Shown here: positions 9,165-21,500 of the stretch, one piece after another | Layout: the number at the start of each line of letters is the position of its first letter | How positions within the stretch are numbered: position 1 is the first letter of the stretch | IMG/VR virus record: IMGVR_UViG_3300034418_006921 | Location: 1-31,464 of that record | Source of the DNA: a virus | DNA length: 31,464 nt | Strand: one strand, 5' to 3' | The notes under the pieces: model-generated | Told to the model about the DNA's origin: nothing | The model's input: the letters and a program-made list of their open reading frames with translations, nothing else | Database searches by the model: none | Made by a program: the position numbers and the translations under genes

Positions 9165-12100
9165 ATGCCAAAACTAACAAGAAACTTTTTAAAAGGCCGT
9201 ATGAACAAAGACCTCGATGAGAGGTTGGTTCCTAAGGGCGAATATAGAGATGCTCAGAACATACAGATAAGTACTTCTGAAGGTAGCGATGTAGGGGCTG
9301 TTGAAAACATGCTTAGTAATACTAAACTTGTTAATGCACCTGGCAATCAAACGTGGAGCAACCAATTTGGTTTAGTATCGCCAGTAGTTATTGGTGCAGC
9401 AAGAGACACACAGAATAATAAAATATACTGGTTTATTACCTCATCCGCTAGCAATGTAGACGCAATACTAGAATATGATGAAGATAGTAATGAGGTTGCA
9501 CCTGTAATTGTAGATGCTAGAGACGGCGGCGAAACCGGTGACCCTATATTAAACTTTAATGTTAATTATCTTGTTACAGGTATTAATATTATTGACGGTA
9601 TGCTTTTTTGGACGGATGACCTTAATGAGCCGCGTAAGATTAATATTGAAACTTTTAAAGCAGGTAGCACTGGAAATACAACTAGTTTAAATGCTACTAC
9701 GCAGGTATACAGACCATCAACACCACCGCCAAATCCAGTATTGCAAATAAGGCTTTTTATTGAAGATGATATTACAGTTATTAGAAAAGCACCAGATCAG
9801 GCTTTAACTGTTACAGCATATCCTTCTATATATTCAGGTGCGGGTACCGGTATTACGCCGGTCACGTTAACTCATAATTTTTATAACGTTGCTGTAGGTG
9901 ACGTGCCTAACGTTGCTTTTGATCAAAATATTAACTGGAGCGGGAATGCTAGCACTGATTTTATTATTTCCGGGTACATAGATAACGAAGACGGCTCAAG
10001 AGATAATTACGAAATTAGAGGTGAGATAGATACTTATACTAGCGCTTCAGACATTGACATACTTATAAATTCTATATCAGAGGATATACCTAATCAAGCA
10101 ATAGATTGGGAATTATTACTTATAGAAGACGACCCTATATTTAAAAATGACTTTCCAAGGTTTACTTATAGATATAAGTTTATAGATGGTGAATATTCGC
10201 CTTACGCACCGTTTTCAAAAGTAGCGTTTGTACCAGGGGAATTTGAGTATTTGAGTAGAGATGGTAATAACATCGGTATGGAAAGTGTTATTAGAAAAAT
10301 AACACTATCTAATATGCCTGATAGACCTAGTGATGTTATTGAGGTAGAGTTATTATATAAAGGTGCTAGATCAAACAATGTATATTTAATACATTCTTTT
10401 GATCACGATAATACTACTACTGTGCAACCCGCTATCTTACCTTTTGATATTACTTCTGGAACTTTAGGTAGAGTAATTGATAGTGCTCAATTATTGCGTT
10501 TATATGATAATGTACCTAAAAAAGCAAAAGCTCAAGAAATAATAAGCAATAGAGTAGTTTACGGTAATTATTTAGAAAACTACAATATTAATAATAGCGA
10601 TATTAGAATTACAAGTAGCGTTTCTTCTAGTACACATGCTGCAGGTAATTTTGGAGAAGAATCTGTAAAATCAGATAGAGAATATCAAATTGGTATAACT
10701 TTTATTGATGACTATGGTCGCGAATCACCTGTATTTACTTCTGGTGGGGGTGCTGTTACTATAAACGGTGATAAATCAAATAATTCAAATTCTTTAGTTG
10801 CTAGTTTGTCAAATTTTTCAATACCCACTGGCATAAGTAAGTTTAAATATTATGTAAAAGATCCAAGTAGTGAATATTATAATATTGCTTTAGATAGATA
10901 TTATGAAGCTGCTGATGGTGGCATTTGGTTAAGCTTTCCTTCTGCTGAAAGAAATAAATTACAAGAGGGGCAATATATTACACTTAAAAAGCAACATGAC
11001 AACAATACGCCGGTAACTTTAAATAATAAGAATAAAATACTTGCTATTGAAAACGAAGCACCTGACTATTTAAAAAAGGTACCTACAGCTTTTGCGGTAG
11101 GTAATTGTCTTACTGAAGTCTTAGGTGGTTTAGGTTTTGAAGTAGGTGATCAAAGAGTTAGATTTTGGGGACCACCTAGATTACCAGATACAGATGAAAC
11201 AACAGCTGGAAATGTTAATTTTTATGATGGATTTAAAAAAGGAAACTTAATACAATTTAGTAATAAGTATGGATCCGGCGATTCTTATATATATGAAATA
11301 AAACAAGGCGGGCCAACTGGTTATGTAAAAGATATATCTAATACTCAATATGCATTATATGAAATTTCTTTTACTCAAGCTTTTAAGCAACAAGATAATT
11401 GGTTAGCGAATTTAAGTGATGAACAAGATTTTAGAGCTACAATATTTAGAAAAGAAGATAGAGCCCTGCCTGAATTTCAAGGAAGATTTTTTGTAAAAAT
11501 AGCACCTTCAGCTAATTTTAAAGATAATATTAAATCAGCATTTTCTTCTACGGCAGCTTCTTTAGAAACTGAATTAACACTACTTGTTGACCCGGATAAT
11601 ACAAATCTTACCGACGATCAAATAACCGTAATGTGGGACGATGCTACAGCTCCCGCTAGCGCTACTTACGACCCTTTACTACCTCAAGCTAATTCTAGCT
11701 TTTTTAGAATATTTATTGCAGATATTTCAGGAACTAGTCCTTATCCATCAGAAGAAGACGACTATATAACTTTTTTTACAACTTTAGCAAATGGTAATTA
11801 TATTAAATTTAGATATACTTCTGACACTGACATTAGTGCTAAAGAATATAGAATAGTAAATATTACACAAGTAACTTATCAAAGTACTATATCCGGTATA
11901 CTTGGAAATATGTTAACTGTACAGTTAGATAAAAACTTTTCGGATTCACAATATAGTGGTACTCCTACCGCGGCACAATTAACAGGAATACAGCTTTTAA
12001 GGGAAAAAGAATTAGGTACTGATCAAGAATTTTTGTCATCTACAAATCCAGCAATTTTTGAAACAGAACCCTTAGAGCTTGCTGATTTGGATTTATACTA

Positions 12101-13598
12101 CGAAGCTACAGACGCCATAGCACTAGGTACTAATAATGCAAATTTAACAACAAACCAAACATTAAACTTTTTTAATACATATTCTTTCGGTAATGGTGTT
12201 GAATCAAATCGTATTAGAGATGATTTTAACGCACCCGTTATTGGAAATGGAGTAAGAGTAAGCTCTACTATAGAAGAGCCTTATAGAGAAGAAAGAAGAG
12301 GTTCTGGAATGATATTTAGTGGGATTATAAACTCTAGATCGGGTATTAATGAATCTAATCAGTTTTTAATAGCTCAAGATATTACTAAAGACCTTAATCC
12401 AATACATGGTACAATACAGAAGCTATCAGCTCGTGGTGCGGCAGCACGCGGCGATTTAATTGCTTTATGTGAAGACAAGGTATTTAAAATACTCGCTAAT
12501 AAAGATGCATTATTTAATGCGGACGGCAATACCAATCTAACAGCTACAAAAAATGTTTTAGGTCAGGCAATACCTTTTGCTGGTGAGTACGGTATATCTA
12601 CACAACCAGAGTCATTTGCGTCATTTGGGTTTAGATCGTATTTTTGTGATAGGAAGCGTAGAGCTGTTTTAAGGCTTTCTGCAGACGGTTTAACGGTTAT
12701 ATCAGATAAAGGGTTAAAAGATTATTTTAGAGACGAATGGACAGCCCAGGTGAGCAATAAGATATTTGGCGGCTATGATGAATATACAAATACCTACCAT
12801 GCTAAAGTCCAAGGTGAGCAGGTTTTATTTAGCGAAACCGTAAATGGTTGGGTAACTAGAACAAGTTGGGTACCTCAATACAGTGGAATATCTTTAAACA
12901 ATATATATTATACTTTTAAAAATGGCGAGTTATATAGCCATAATGGTACAAGTAGAAATCATATGTATGGTGCGCAAGAGTCTTCATCTATTACTGCAGT
13001 TTTAAATGACATGCCTGCCGCTATTAAAAACTTTAAAACTTTAGAATACCAAGGAGACGCTGAATGGACAGCTGAAATTATAACAGACCAAGAAAAAGGC
13101 ACATCGGCATTAACTTTTATTGAACGTGAAAATTTATATCAAAATTACATTAAAGGTACAGACGACACTTGGGATAATAATTCAGGTGCTGGTGATATAG
13201 ATTTTAAAAGTTTATCTATATTAGGTGTTGGTTTATTATCTGAACAAACAGAAATAACCGGTGGTACGGATGTATTTAATTATAACATAGACGTTGACAA
13301 CGCTATTTCTATAGGTGATAGGCTATTTTACCAAGAGGGCAATACTATAAAAGAAATAGCTGTTATTTCAGATATAAATTTAAATACATTACCAAAAACA
13401 ATTAGTGTGCGTAATAGTATATTACCCGCAGGGACAATAATAAACACATCGGCATTTACTTTTGTTTCTAAAAACCAAACTGTAAATACCTCTGGTCTTA
13501 TAGGGTACTATGCGGATGTTAAGTTCTCTACAGGTAATACTAATCAAAGAATGGAGCTGTTTGGCATAGGCTCTGAAGTCTTTATAAGCAGTGAATAA
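9165..13598 (+). CDS. Tail nozzle / stabilisation protein (P22 gp10-like, T7 gp12-like)
   Basis: A very large 1477-residue protein dominated by strand-rich, Asn/Thr/Ser-rich sequence, directly after the ring protein. The N-terminus, with LTRNFLKGRMNKDLDERLVP and then YRDAQNIQIS, is the characteristic opening of phage stabilisation/nozzle proteins in short-tailed phages, including crAss-like ones. Such proteins form the tube at the tail tip that docks to the connector and closes the DNA channel. Later segments such as GRVIDSAQLLRLYDNVPKKA (about residues 430-450) and FGFRSYFCDRKRRAVLRLS (about 1150-1170) also fit my memory of the family. The long insertions could form additional muzzle domains. 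It starts 3 bases after the previous stop and leaves a 31-base A/T gap before the internal virion genes. Confidence 0.75.
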   Translation: MPKLTRNFLKGRMNKDLDERLVPKGEYRDAQNIQISTSEGSDVGAVENMLSNTKLVNAPGNQTWSNQFGLVSPVVIGAARDTQNNKIYWFITSSASNVDAILEYDEDSNEVAPVIVDARDGGETGDPILNFNVNYLVTGINIIDGMLFWTDDLNEPRKINIETFKAGSTGNTTSLNATTQVYRPSTPPPNPVLQIRLFIEDDITVIRKAPDQALTVTAYPSIYSGAGTGITPVTLTHNFYNVAVGDVPNVAFDQNINWSGNASTDFIISGYIDNEDGSRDNYEIRGEIDTYTSASDIDILINSISEDIPNQAIDWELLLIEDDPIFKNDFPRFTYRYKFIDGEYSPYAPFSKVAFVPGEFEYLSRDGNNIGMESVIRKITLSNMPDRPSDVIEVELLYKGARSNNVYLIHSFDHDNTTTVQPAILPFDITSGTLGRVIDSAQLLRLYDNVPKKAKAQEIISNRVVYGNYLENYNINNSDIRITSSVSSSTHAAGNFGEESVKSDREYQIGITFIDDYGRESPVFTSGGGAVTINGDKSNNSNSLVASLSNFSIPTGISKFKYYVKDPSSEYYNIALDRYYEAADGGIWLSFPSAERNKLQEGQYITLKKQHDNNTPVTLNNKNKILAIENEAPDYLKKVPTAFAVGNCLTEVLGGLGFEVGDQRVRFWGPPRLPDTDETTAGNVNFYDGFKKGNLIQFSNKYGSGDSYIYEIKQGGPTGYVKDISNTQYALYEISFTQAFKQQDNWLANLSDEQDFRATIFRKEDRALPEFQGRFFVKIAPSANFKDNIKSAFSSTAASLETELTLLVDPDNTNLTDDQITVMWDDATAPASATYDPLLPQANSSFFRIFIADISGTSPYPSEEDDYITFFTTLANGNYIKFRYTSDTDISAKEYRIVNITQVTYQSTISGILGNMLTVQLDKNFSDSQYSGTPTAAQLTGIQLLREKELGTDQEFLSSTNPAIFETEPLELADLDLYYEATDAIALGTNNANLTTNQTLNFFNTYSFGNGVESNRIRDDFNAPVIGNGVRVSSTIEEPYREERRGSGMIFSGIINSRSGINESNQFLIAQDITKDLNPIHGTIQKLSARGAAARGDLIALCEDKVFKILANKDALFNADGNTNLTATKNVLGQAIPFAGEYGISTQPESFASFGFRSYFCDRKRRAVLRLSADGLTVISDKGLKDYFRDEWTAQVSNKIFGGYDEYTNTYHAKVQGEQVLFSETVNGWVTRTSWVPQYSGISLNNIYYTFKNGELYSHNGTSRNHMYGAQESSSITAVLNDMPAAIKNFKTLEYQGDAEWTAEIITDQEKGTSALTFIERENLYQNYIKGTDDTWDNNSGAGDIDFKSLSILGVGLLSEQTEITGGTDVFNYNIDVDNAISIGDRLFYQEGNTIKEIAVISDINLNTLPKTISVRNSILPAGTIINTSAFTFVSKNQTVNTSGLIGYYADVKFSTGNTNQRMELFGIGSEVFISSE

Positions 13599-13629
13599 TA
13601 CGTAATAATAATTTATAAAACAATTTAAT

Positions 13630-14367
13630 ATGACGCCAGAAATTTATGCAATACAAGGTTTAGCTCAGTTAGGCTTAGGCGCTGTAAATAGTTTTCAAGC
13701 AGCGCAGCGTCGCCGAGAAGCTCAATCTGAATATGATCGCTCATTAGCTTCATATAGAACTCAGGATACTTCAAATCTAGCGCAAAACCTACAAAATCCA
13801 TACGAAGATCTTACTGTAAATCAACAACAGTTTCAATTTCAAGCAGAGCAGCAACAACAGGGATTAGCGGACATTACTGCTAATTTAAGAGGTGCAGCTG
13901 GGTCTTCTGGTATATCTGCTTTTGCACAATCTATTGCTAACCAGCAAGCTAGAAACATACAAGCTACTGCGGCACAAATTGGGCAACAAGAAGCAAGAAA
14001 TCAAGGTTTAGCTGCTAAAGGTGAAATGCAGATAATGGGATTAGAATTAAAAGGCGCTGAGCAGGCTAGAAAATTAGAAGCTTCAATGCGCTCTACCGAG
14101 TTAGGTATGTCAATGAACCAGTTAGCTGGCGCTAATGTAGCTCAACGACAAGCATTTGGTCAAATAGCAGGTGGTGTTGGTAATATTGCTGCAGCTGGCT
14201 TAGAGGCTTATAAAAATTACGAGCCTACAAACACAAATACTAATACAAGTACTAATAATTACGAGGGTATGGATCAAGTTTATTCAAAAATATATTGGCC
14301 ATATAAAGATGAAGAAAAAATCTATAACTCTAATTATCAACCGTCATATATAATAAATAATGGCTAA
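13630..14367 (+). CDS. Internal virion / DNA ejection-type protein, Gln/Ala-rich
   Basis: A 245-residue protein rich in Gln, Ala and Gly. It has a hydrophobic N-terminal stretch (about 4-22), a long helical Gln/Ala-rich middle (about 75-175), a Gly/Ala-rich segment near 178-192, and an Asn/Thr-rich tail (about 200-215) before an aromatic end. Small Ala/Gln-rich proteins in this position, between tail nozzle and giant virion protein, are usually internal proteins ejected with the genome, like the T7 gp14 or P22 gp7 class. The match is by composition and order only. Its last 8 bases overlap the next start, which supports a jointly expressed ejection set of three proteins. Confidence 0.65.
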   Translation: MTPEIYAIQGLAQLGLGAVNSFQAAQRRREAQSEYDRSLASYRTQDTSNLAQNLQNPYEDLTVNQQQFQFQAEQQQQGLADITANLRGAAGSSGISAFAQSIANQQARNIQATAAQIGQQEARNQGLAAKGEMQIMGLELKGAEQARKLEASMRSTELGMSMNQLAGANVAQRQAFGQIAGGVGNIAAAGLEAYKNYEPTNTNTNTSTNNYEGMDQVYSKIYWPYKDEEKIYNSNYQPSYIINNG

Positions 14368-15583
14368 GCAAAATACAGCACAATCTGGCTTAATCGGTGC
14401 TTCAGCAGCACTAGCACAGTCTCAGATACCTGGTGACTATGCTGCAGAATTTATGAAAACTTTTGGTGCAGCTACATCTGAATTTGAAGCAGAAAGAAAA
14501 GCTCAACAAAATGAGGTTAAAGAGTGGTTAGGTAATTTAAAGACAGATATTGATTTTACATCTATGTCTCCCGAAATGGAGGCTGCAGTAAGAGAAACAC
14601 TTACCACTGGTAAAAATGAATATGCGGAGCTAGCAAATTTAGTAGCTAAGACAAAAGACCCGTCGTCTATGGAATATAAAAATGCTGTAGACCGTATGAA
14701 TGAAATAAATAGAGAATTTCAAACATTAGCTAAAGAAGTAGCTACATATAACCAAGAAAAAGTTAATATTACCAACGGTATTCAATCAGATCAATACTCT
14801 TTAGTAAACGACTTTTCGTTATATAAAAACATATATGGACTTCAAGACAGCGGAGTACAAAGCGTAACAATAAATGGTGGCCATTTAATTTTTAATGGCA
14901 CTAGATATGATTCTTTAAAAAATCCAATAGGTGTAAGTGAGCTACCGGGTAAAGTTGCAGAAAAAGCCGTGTTTTATGATAGCCACAACTATGCAATGAC
15001 AACTCGTGAAGAAAATGCTGAAAGGATAGCATTAAATAATGCATTTAAAGATAACGACGCATTTGGAGCTTTTTTATTAGATATACCCGCTGAGTTAGAA
15101 GAAATTCGCATGAAAGAAATTAGCGATGCATATATTACGGCAAAAAAAGACGGTACATTAAATGATAAAATAGAAGGCCTTAAGTCTCAAGCTACTGATA
15201 TGATTATTCAAGCGTATAAGGATGCAGCATTAGCGGGTAAAGCAAGATATGATACAAAATTAAACAACTCAAATAATCCGAATAATTTGGATTCTAGATA
15301 CAAAAAACCTGAAACCGTACAAGCGATGATACAAGCACAAGAAGATGCTATAGCGGAAGGGGTGATTATAGGAGCCCAGGAACCACCTAATGTTTCGGGT
15401 CAAGAGGCTAAAATTTTTAAATTTGGACCTAGTGATAACCCGGATCAAATTAGAATTAAGCTAGATCCAACTACAAAAAAGTGGGTTTATTTTAACTCAA
15501 AATCCGCTGTTAAATCTGAGTTCAGTAATTTATTAGATTTAATGAACTCTCACCCGGGGCTTTTTTACATTAGTAATCAATAA
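14360..15583 (+). CDS. Probable internal virion protein, helical
   Basis: A 407-residue protein that starts inside the end of the previous gene (8-base overlap). The first 150 residues are helical and rich in Ala, Glu and Gln, with sequences such as EFMKTFGAATSEFEAERKAQ that look like a coiled-coil. The rest is mixed and charged. No catalytic motif or membrane segment is evident. It lies 11 bases before the 2686-residue virion protein, so an ejection or internal-core role together with its two neighbours is the best guess. Related unnamed proteins are common in this position in marine podoviruses. A tail protein remains possible. Confidence 0.6.
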   Translation: MAKQNTAQSGLIGASAALAQSQIPGDYAAEFMKTFGAATSEFEAERKAQQNEVKEWLGNLKTDIDFTSMSPEMEAAVRETLTTGKNEYAELANLVAKTKDPSSMEYKNAVDRMNEINREFQTLAKEVATYNQEKVNITNGIQSDQYSLVNDFSLYKNIYGLQDSGVQSVTINGGHLIFNGTRYDSLKNPIGVSELPGKVAEKAVFYDSHNYAMTTREENAERIALNNAFKDNDAFGAFLLDIPAELEEIRMKEISDAYITAKKDGTLNDKIEGLKSQATDMIIQAYKDAALAGKARYDTKLNNSNNPNNLDSRYKKPETVQAMIQAQEDAIAEGVIIGAQEPPNVSGQEAKIFKFGPSDNPDQIRIKLDPTTKKWVYFNSKSAVKSEFSNLLDLMNSHPGLFYISNQ

Positions 15584-15594
15584 TATAATATTTA

Positions 15595-18500
15595 ATGCAT
15601 TATATCGTAGATAATAAAAAAATTACATTAAAAGAAGCGGAAGCTTTAGCTAATGAGTTTGGCACAACTGTTGAAGAATTAGCCTTATCAGGCGGATGGA
15701 AACAAGCAGAAGAGGGAAAGACAACGGTTCCAGAGGAAACGACTCCACCAACGGAACCAGTAAAAACAACGGCCGCTGGGGATTCCAGTTTGGCCGATAC
15801 TTCTTTGGAGTCACAAGAAATACCTGAGTTTGATCCAAAATCTTTAAAACCACCAAAAAAAGCACCTGAAGGTGATCCTTATATGGGATTTTACGCAGAC
15901 GGTACGGCTGCTTTTGATGATGGTATAGATATAAATAAAACTAAAATAGAAGAAGAGCCTAATCCTAGGTTAGATAGAATTGCTCAAAATATAGCAGAAT
16001 ACGCTAAAAAAAATAGCGGTGAAATGCCTTTCAGTATTGATGAAAAATACGGTACACGCGGGCAGTTTGGTGAATTTGAAAGTGCTACTTCAGATCCTTA
16101 TATGGGTCAAACTCAAATAAATCTCACTAGCGGAAAATCCATTATAGTACCCGCGGATCACACATATACTGTATTATCAGCAGACCCTAATAATATTCAA
16201 GAAAAAACAAATGATGACATTTACGGTGTAAAAAGCTGGGGCGGTACTCCAACTACTACAGAAGAGGATGTAAATTTTGAAATAGAAGAAGCAAAATTAA
16301 ACTTGCCTTCTAAAAGTCAATATATAGAATATAACGAAGAAGGGACCTACGATTTTATTGCTAAGTATTACGACGCTTCTCAGCTAGAAGCTATCGGTAT
16401 TAATCTTGTTGATTTCCAGGGTTGGCTAAACAAAAATGGGCTTGCTGAAGACTTTGAACAAGATGTAAAAGACGGTCTTTATAACGATGGGTTGTTCGCT
16501 CACGATTATTCTGACACAGAAAATGCTAGTGTAGCCTTAGAAGAGTTAAAGCAAAAAACACTTAGAGGTTTTTTAGACACATATATAGATTCTGATATTG
16601 AGCATACTTCTAAAAAGTCTTTTATAGATTTTTATAATAGCAATAAAGAAAAATTTAATGAATCTGTTGGTTTTGATGGGGCTTATAAACTTTATACAAA
16701 AATAAGTAATCGACCTGGTGAAAATTACATTTTAAATGCTGTTAAAGAATCTTATAAGCTTAATGAATTTGATGCATATAGAAAAGCTGCATTTCCCGCT
16801 GCTGTAAATGGTGACTTAAGAATTGAGCGCAAAATAGCAGAAGATTATGCTGAAAAACTAAACCGAAATGAATTCGAAAAATTTATAGACCCTTTTAAAC
16901 AAGGTGTTGTTGACGCTTTTATAGGTTTCGAAGGTGCAGGCTTAGAAAGTATAAGATATATACAAGATCGGGTAATGGATACTATAGGCGATTTTACAGG
17001 ATTAACTACAAATGTGTCCACCCGCAGAGATAGATTACTTTGGGATAAATATCAACAAGAACGCGTTAATAACCAATTAGGGTATATTTCTACAGATAAA
17101 GGAGATGTAGTTTATTATAAAGATAGAAAGTTTATTGTTCAAGACGACGGCCAAATATTTGACACTGAAGCCGGGCTAAATGTAACCTCTATTTTAGATT
17201 CTAAACAGCTAAAAGAAATAAATGATTTAGCTTTACAATCTACAGAAAGAGATTATGACATAAGCATTAGAGGAGGAATGGGAGCTGCCGGTGCTGTAAT
17301 TGGTAATATTGGTTGGCAAATATTGCTAACAAGAGCCACGGGACAGTTGCGAATGGCTGCTAGTGAAAAATATATAGCTTCTATTAATAATTTTAAAAAT
17401 GTTAAAAGCTTAAGAAAATACATGGCCGCTACGAACAAAGCGGGCAATAGAAGGGGTATGAATTGGAAAGGTATAAGCGCTGACACTTACGGCCAATTCG
17501 GTATTAAATTACCTTTTAATGCGGCTATGGTTGATGCTACAGTTTTTCAAACTTTTTATGGCGCTTCTATTGGGTATGAAAATACTTATTCGGCAGCTAG
17601 AAAAGCTGGATTGACGGATAAAGAAGCTGAAGCTTTAGCAATAGATGCCAGCCAGCAAATGGCTGTTTTATACGCAGCAACGGGTCCCATAAACCCGCGG
17701 ATTAAAGCCTTAAATAAATTAGATGATTTTTTAACAAAATCAAATGCTACAAACAGAGCTGTTGCTGATTTTATACGTTCTGATAAAAAGCTAGAAGCAT
17801 TTCGCAGCTCTTTAACAGCTAGTGTTGGTAAAGGGGCTAAGTTTATAAAAGATTTTTCTGGGGAAGGTGCAAAAGAAGTTGTACAAGAAAATATACAGCA
17901 AGCAGGAGAAACACTATTTGTTAACAAAAACATTAATCGATTAGCTAAAAAAGAAATATTAGACGCGGAATATAGTTTAAAAGATTTTATGGAAACTACC
18001 GCTCTTTCTTTTATAACTGCAGGTGCTATAGGTAGTGTAAATATTCGCAATATTGGCTATAAAGGCAATGAAGAAAAAAGATTTGAAAATCTTTATTTAA
18101 TGTCTCAAGATATTAAAAGCTCAAACGCGCTTCTTAACACAATGGTTGAAGCAGGTAGAATAACAAAAGAAGATGCTAAAACCTTAATATCTCAAGCAAA
18201 AGCTGTAGCTAATCAAGAAGTTAATATTCCAAAATGGATGCGAAACCAAGGTGTTGATGCTGTCGAAGTAGCTGTTCTCCTTGAAGAAAGAGCCCAGGCT
18301 GAAAAAGCTAAAAAGGGTAGTAACCCTGTTACCCATGGGCCTTTAGATGCTAAAATTGAAGAAATTGACGGCAAAATTGAAAACCTTATAAAAGATGCTG
18401 CTGCAAAACAAACGGAAAAAGAAGCTTCTATTGTACAACAAATACTTGGTGTTGATAAAGTAAAAGTATTTAATACCATAGAAGAAATGATTGAAGCGGG

Positions 18501-21500
18501 TATTGACAGCAAAATAGCTGAAAACGTTGATGGCTTTGTAGAAGTAGATGGTCAGATTTATATAAATTTAGAGGTTGCTTCAAAAAATTTAGCTATAAGC
18601 GTAGGTTCTCACGAATTACTACACCGCGTATTGTATGCTGAATTAAAATCAAACCCTAATAAAGAAGCTATAATTAATCAGCTTAGAGATGCAATAATCG
18701 CAGGTGGGAATATTGAAATTGAAAAAAGAATAAGAGCAGCCGTTAATTTTAGAAATAACGAATTAAAAAAATTACAAGATCAATATAAAAAAGGGGAAAT
18801 AACTAAAAAGCAATTTAATAAGCTAAAAAATAATATAGCTGGTTATGACATTGTTTTTAATGAAGACGGCACGGTGTCTGGTAAAGATATTGATGAATAC
18901 ATTACTGCTTTTTCTGACGCTTTAGCAAAAGAAGAAATTAGCATGTCTGAACCCCTTTTATTGGAAATTGGAAGATGGATTTCTACCCAGATTAAAGCTG
19001 CGCTTGGTATTGATAAGCAATTTGAAACAGGTGAAGATGTTTTAAAATTTGTTAAAGATTACCAAAAATCTATAAAAAGAGGTAAACTTAGTGGCGCAGC
19101 TAAACTAAAATTAAAAGCCTCTGAAAAAGTGCTTAGTGAACAAACGGATAGTGGTCAACCTGGGAAAAGATCGTTTTCGGTTAGCACCAAAAAAGAGCTT
19201 TTTAATGTAATTAAAGATGTTCAGCCTAAAAACGCTAAAACTAAGTCTGAATTTCAATCTGATCCCGGGTTTACGGATTTATACATGCTAATGCAACCTG
19301 GACAACCAGTACACAACTTTATAGTGAGCAAGTTTCCAGGTCAAACAGAAAAAGTTAGAGGTCTAATAGAGTCTTTAGAAGAACGCCTTATTAATTTTGA
19401 CCCTGAAAAGAAAAGAAAAGGGAGTAATGAAGTAATTGGCGCAGAAGGATTTGTGGAATTCCTTATGGCTAATATTAATTTTGCTGCACTTGACATCAAT
19501 AAAAAGCTAGCTACAGAAGCCGCTCGCGAAAAACAAACCACAAGCACAGATAACGAGGGGGCTAAACAAATTGCGGAAGACACTACTACAGATAGTAATC
19601 AAGTATCTGAAAAGCCTGAATACAAAAGCTTACTTAGAAGAAAAGTGGTTAGTGAAGATGTTGTAAAAGATATTGAGCAAAAAGTTCTTAGAATAGTTAC
19701 TCTTGTAAAATCACGTATAGACGCTAAAATAAGCAACAATGTTACCGTTACTCCTTTAATTAGGGAGATTAAAAAAGAAGCGGGTAAAATGGTTGACATT
19801 GACCTTAAAAAAGCAATGGGCGGCAAAAAAGATGGAGAGTTACGTAAATTTTTATTACGCAACAAAGCTGCTATTTTAGAAAACATGTCGACCACATGGT
19901 TAAGCCAAGCAATGCCTTTTGCTGTTCAAAAAAGAGTAGAGGGTGTATGGACATCTGACTGGAAAGGTAAAAAGATAGATAGAGAGGCAATGTCTACTGA
20001 TTTAGCTGGGCGCACGTCCGGTGCAGACATGGTTAGAAGGGTGCCTAAAATTGTTGGTGCAATATCTGATGCTGAATTTTTAGCAGCGGTAGTTGATTCT
20101 AAAGGTGCACCTTTAAGAGGTAAGAAAGAGTCTTTAGCTAAAGCTATAGCGGAAGAAATTACTTTTGATATTATTAAAAAGTCTTTTGACGAAAACGGTC
20201 CTATTGCACAGGCTATTATAGAAAACCAAAAACGTAGTGGTGTTGAAAATGCAGAAAGCATGGGGCCTGAGTTTAAAAGACAAGCTGAACGTGGAAATGT
20301 TAAGTTTTCTTTTAGTGCCGTCGATGAGCAAAGAACTGCGCTTATTGAATATTTTAGTTACGATAGAAATACAGATATAGGTAGATTTGGCAGGCAGCTG
20401 GTTTCAGATCAAAATATAGATGCGTTATTAAATGAATATGGATTAAAAGACAGATATGATTTATCTGATCCTAAACAATTTGAACAATATTTAAACGATA
20501 TTGAAACAATCTTAGTACCATTAATGCCTAAATGGTTTTGGTTGACACCAGGTACAAAATATAGCCCCTTGTTAAGTAATAAAAGAAGCTTAGGTAAAAC
20601 ATCTAAAAAACTAACTGACGCGGAATTTTCAGCGCTTCAGCAACAAGTAATAGATAAAATACAATCAATACCTGAATCTAAATTTGGCCCTCCTATAAAA
20701 GGTGTTGATATATCACGCCCTAAATTCCAAAGATTTACTAAAAAAGGTAATCTAGGGAAAAAACAAATATTTTTAACGGCAAAAAATATATTTTTAAGAG
20801 AAAACGCAGCGAAAGGAGCTACTGTAGAAGGTGACGTTTTAGCTTATAACCTATATGTAGAAGCTATACATGAAGCTATGTGGGAAAGAGCAGCTGAAGC
20901 TATAAAAAAAGATATTAATAGCGCAAGAGTTGTAGGTACGTTTATGTCTTTGTCAGTAAACGATGTAAACCACCCACATAGATTAGCTAGGATTGGCGCT
21001 TGGTCTAAAGATTTTGAAAGAAAAGATATAACGATAGAGCATGCAGTACCAAGCATGATAGTGGCTACCACTTTATTAAATAAAGCGTTAGCGGTACATC
21101 CAAGCAAAAAGAAAAACAAAAAGAAAAAACTACTAGCTGGCGCACGTGTTAATTTCAATACATTTTATAAAGCTGTTGCGGAAAACTACGTAGTAGTAGC
21201 ACTAAACAAAGCTGATGATAAAAAATCTAGCAAGTTTTTTAGATCAACATTACCAAAAGGATGGAACATATTAGAAGGTAATTGGTACGACAGATATTTT
21301 AACAGTGTAGTAAGTAAAGAAGATGGCGGTATAGATCCTAAGAGTCTTATATTACCATCAGGTAGATCTATAGCTGAAGTTACAGGTATAAGTAAAAACG
21401 GTAGCTATCGAGGTAACAAGCTTACTGAATTTATGAAAAAAAATAATCTTGACCTCTCTAGTTCTAAATCAGCTCAAGCTAAACAAGCTGTAATGTCCGA

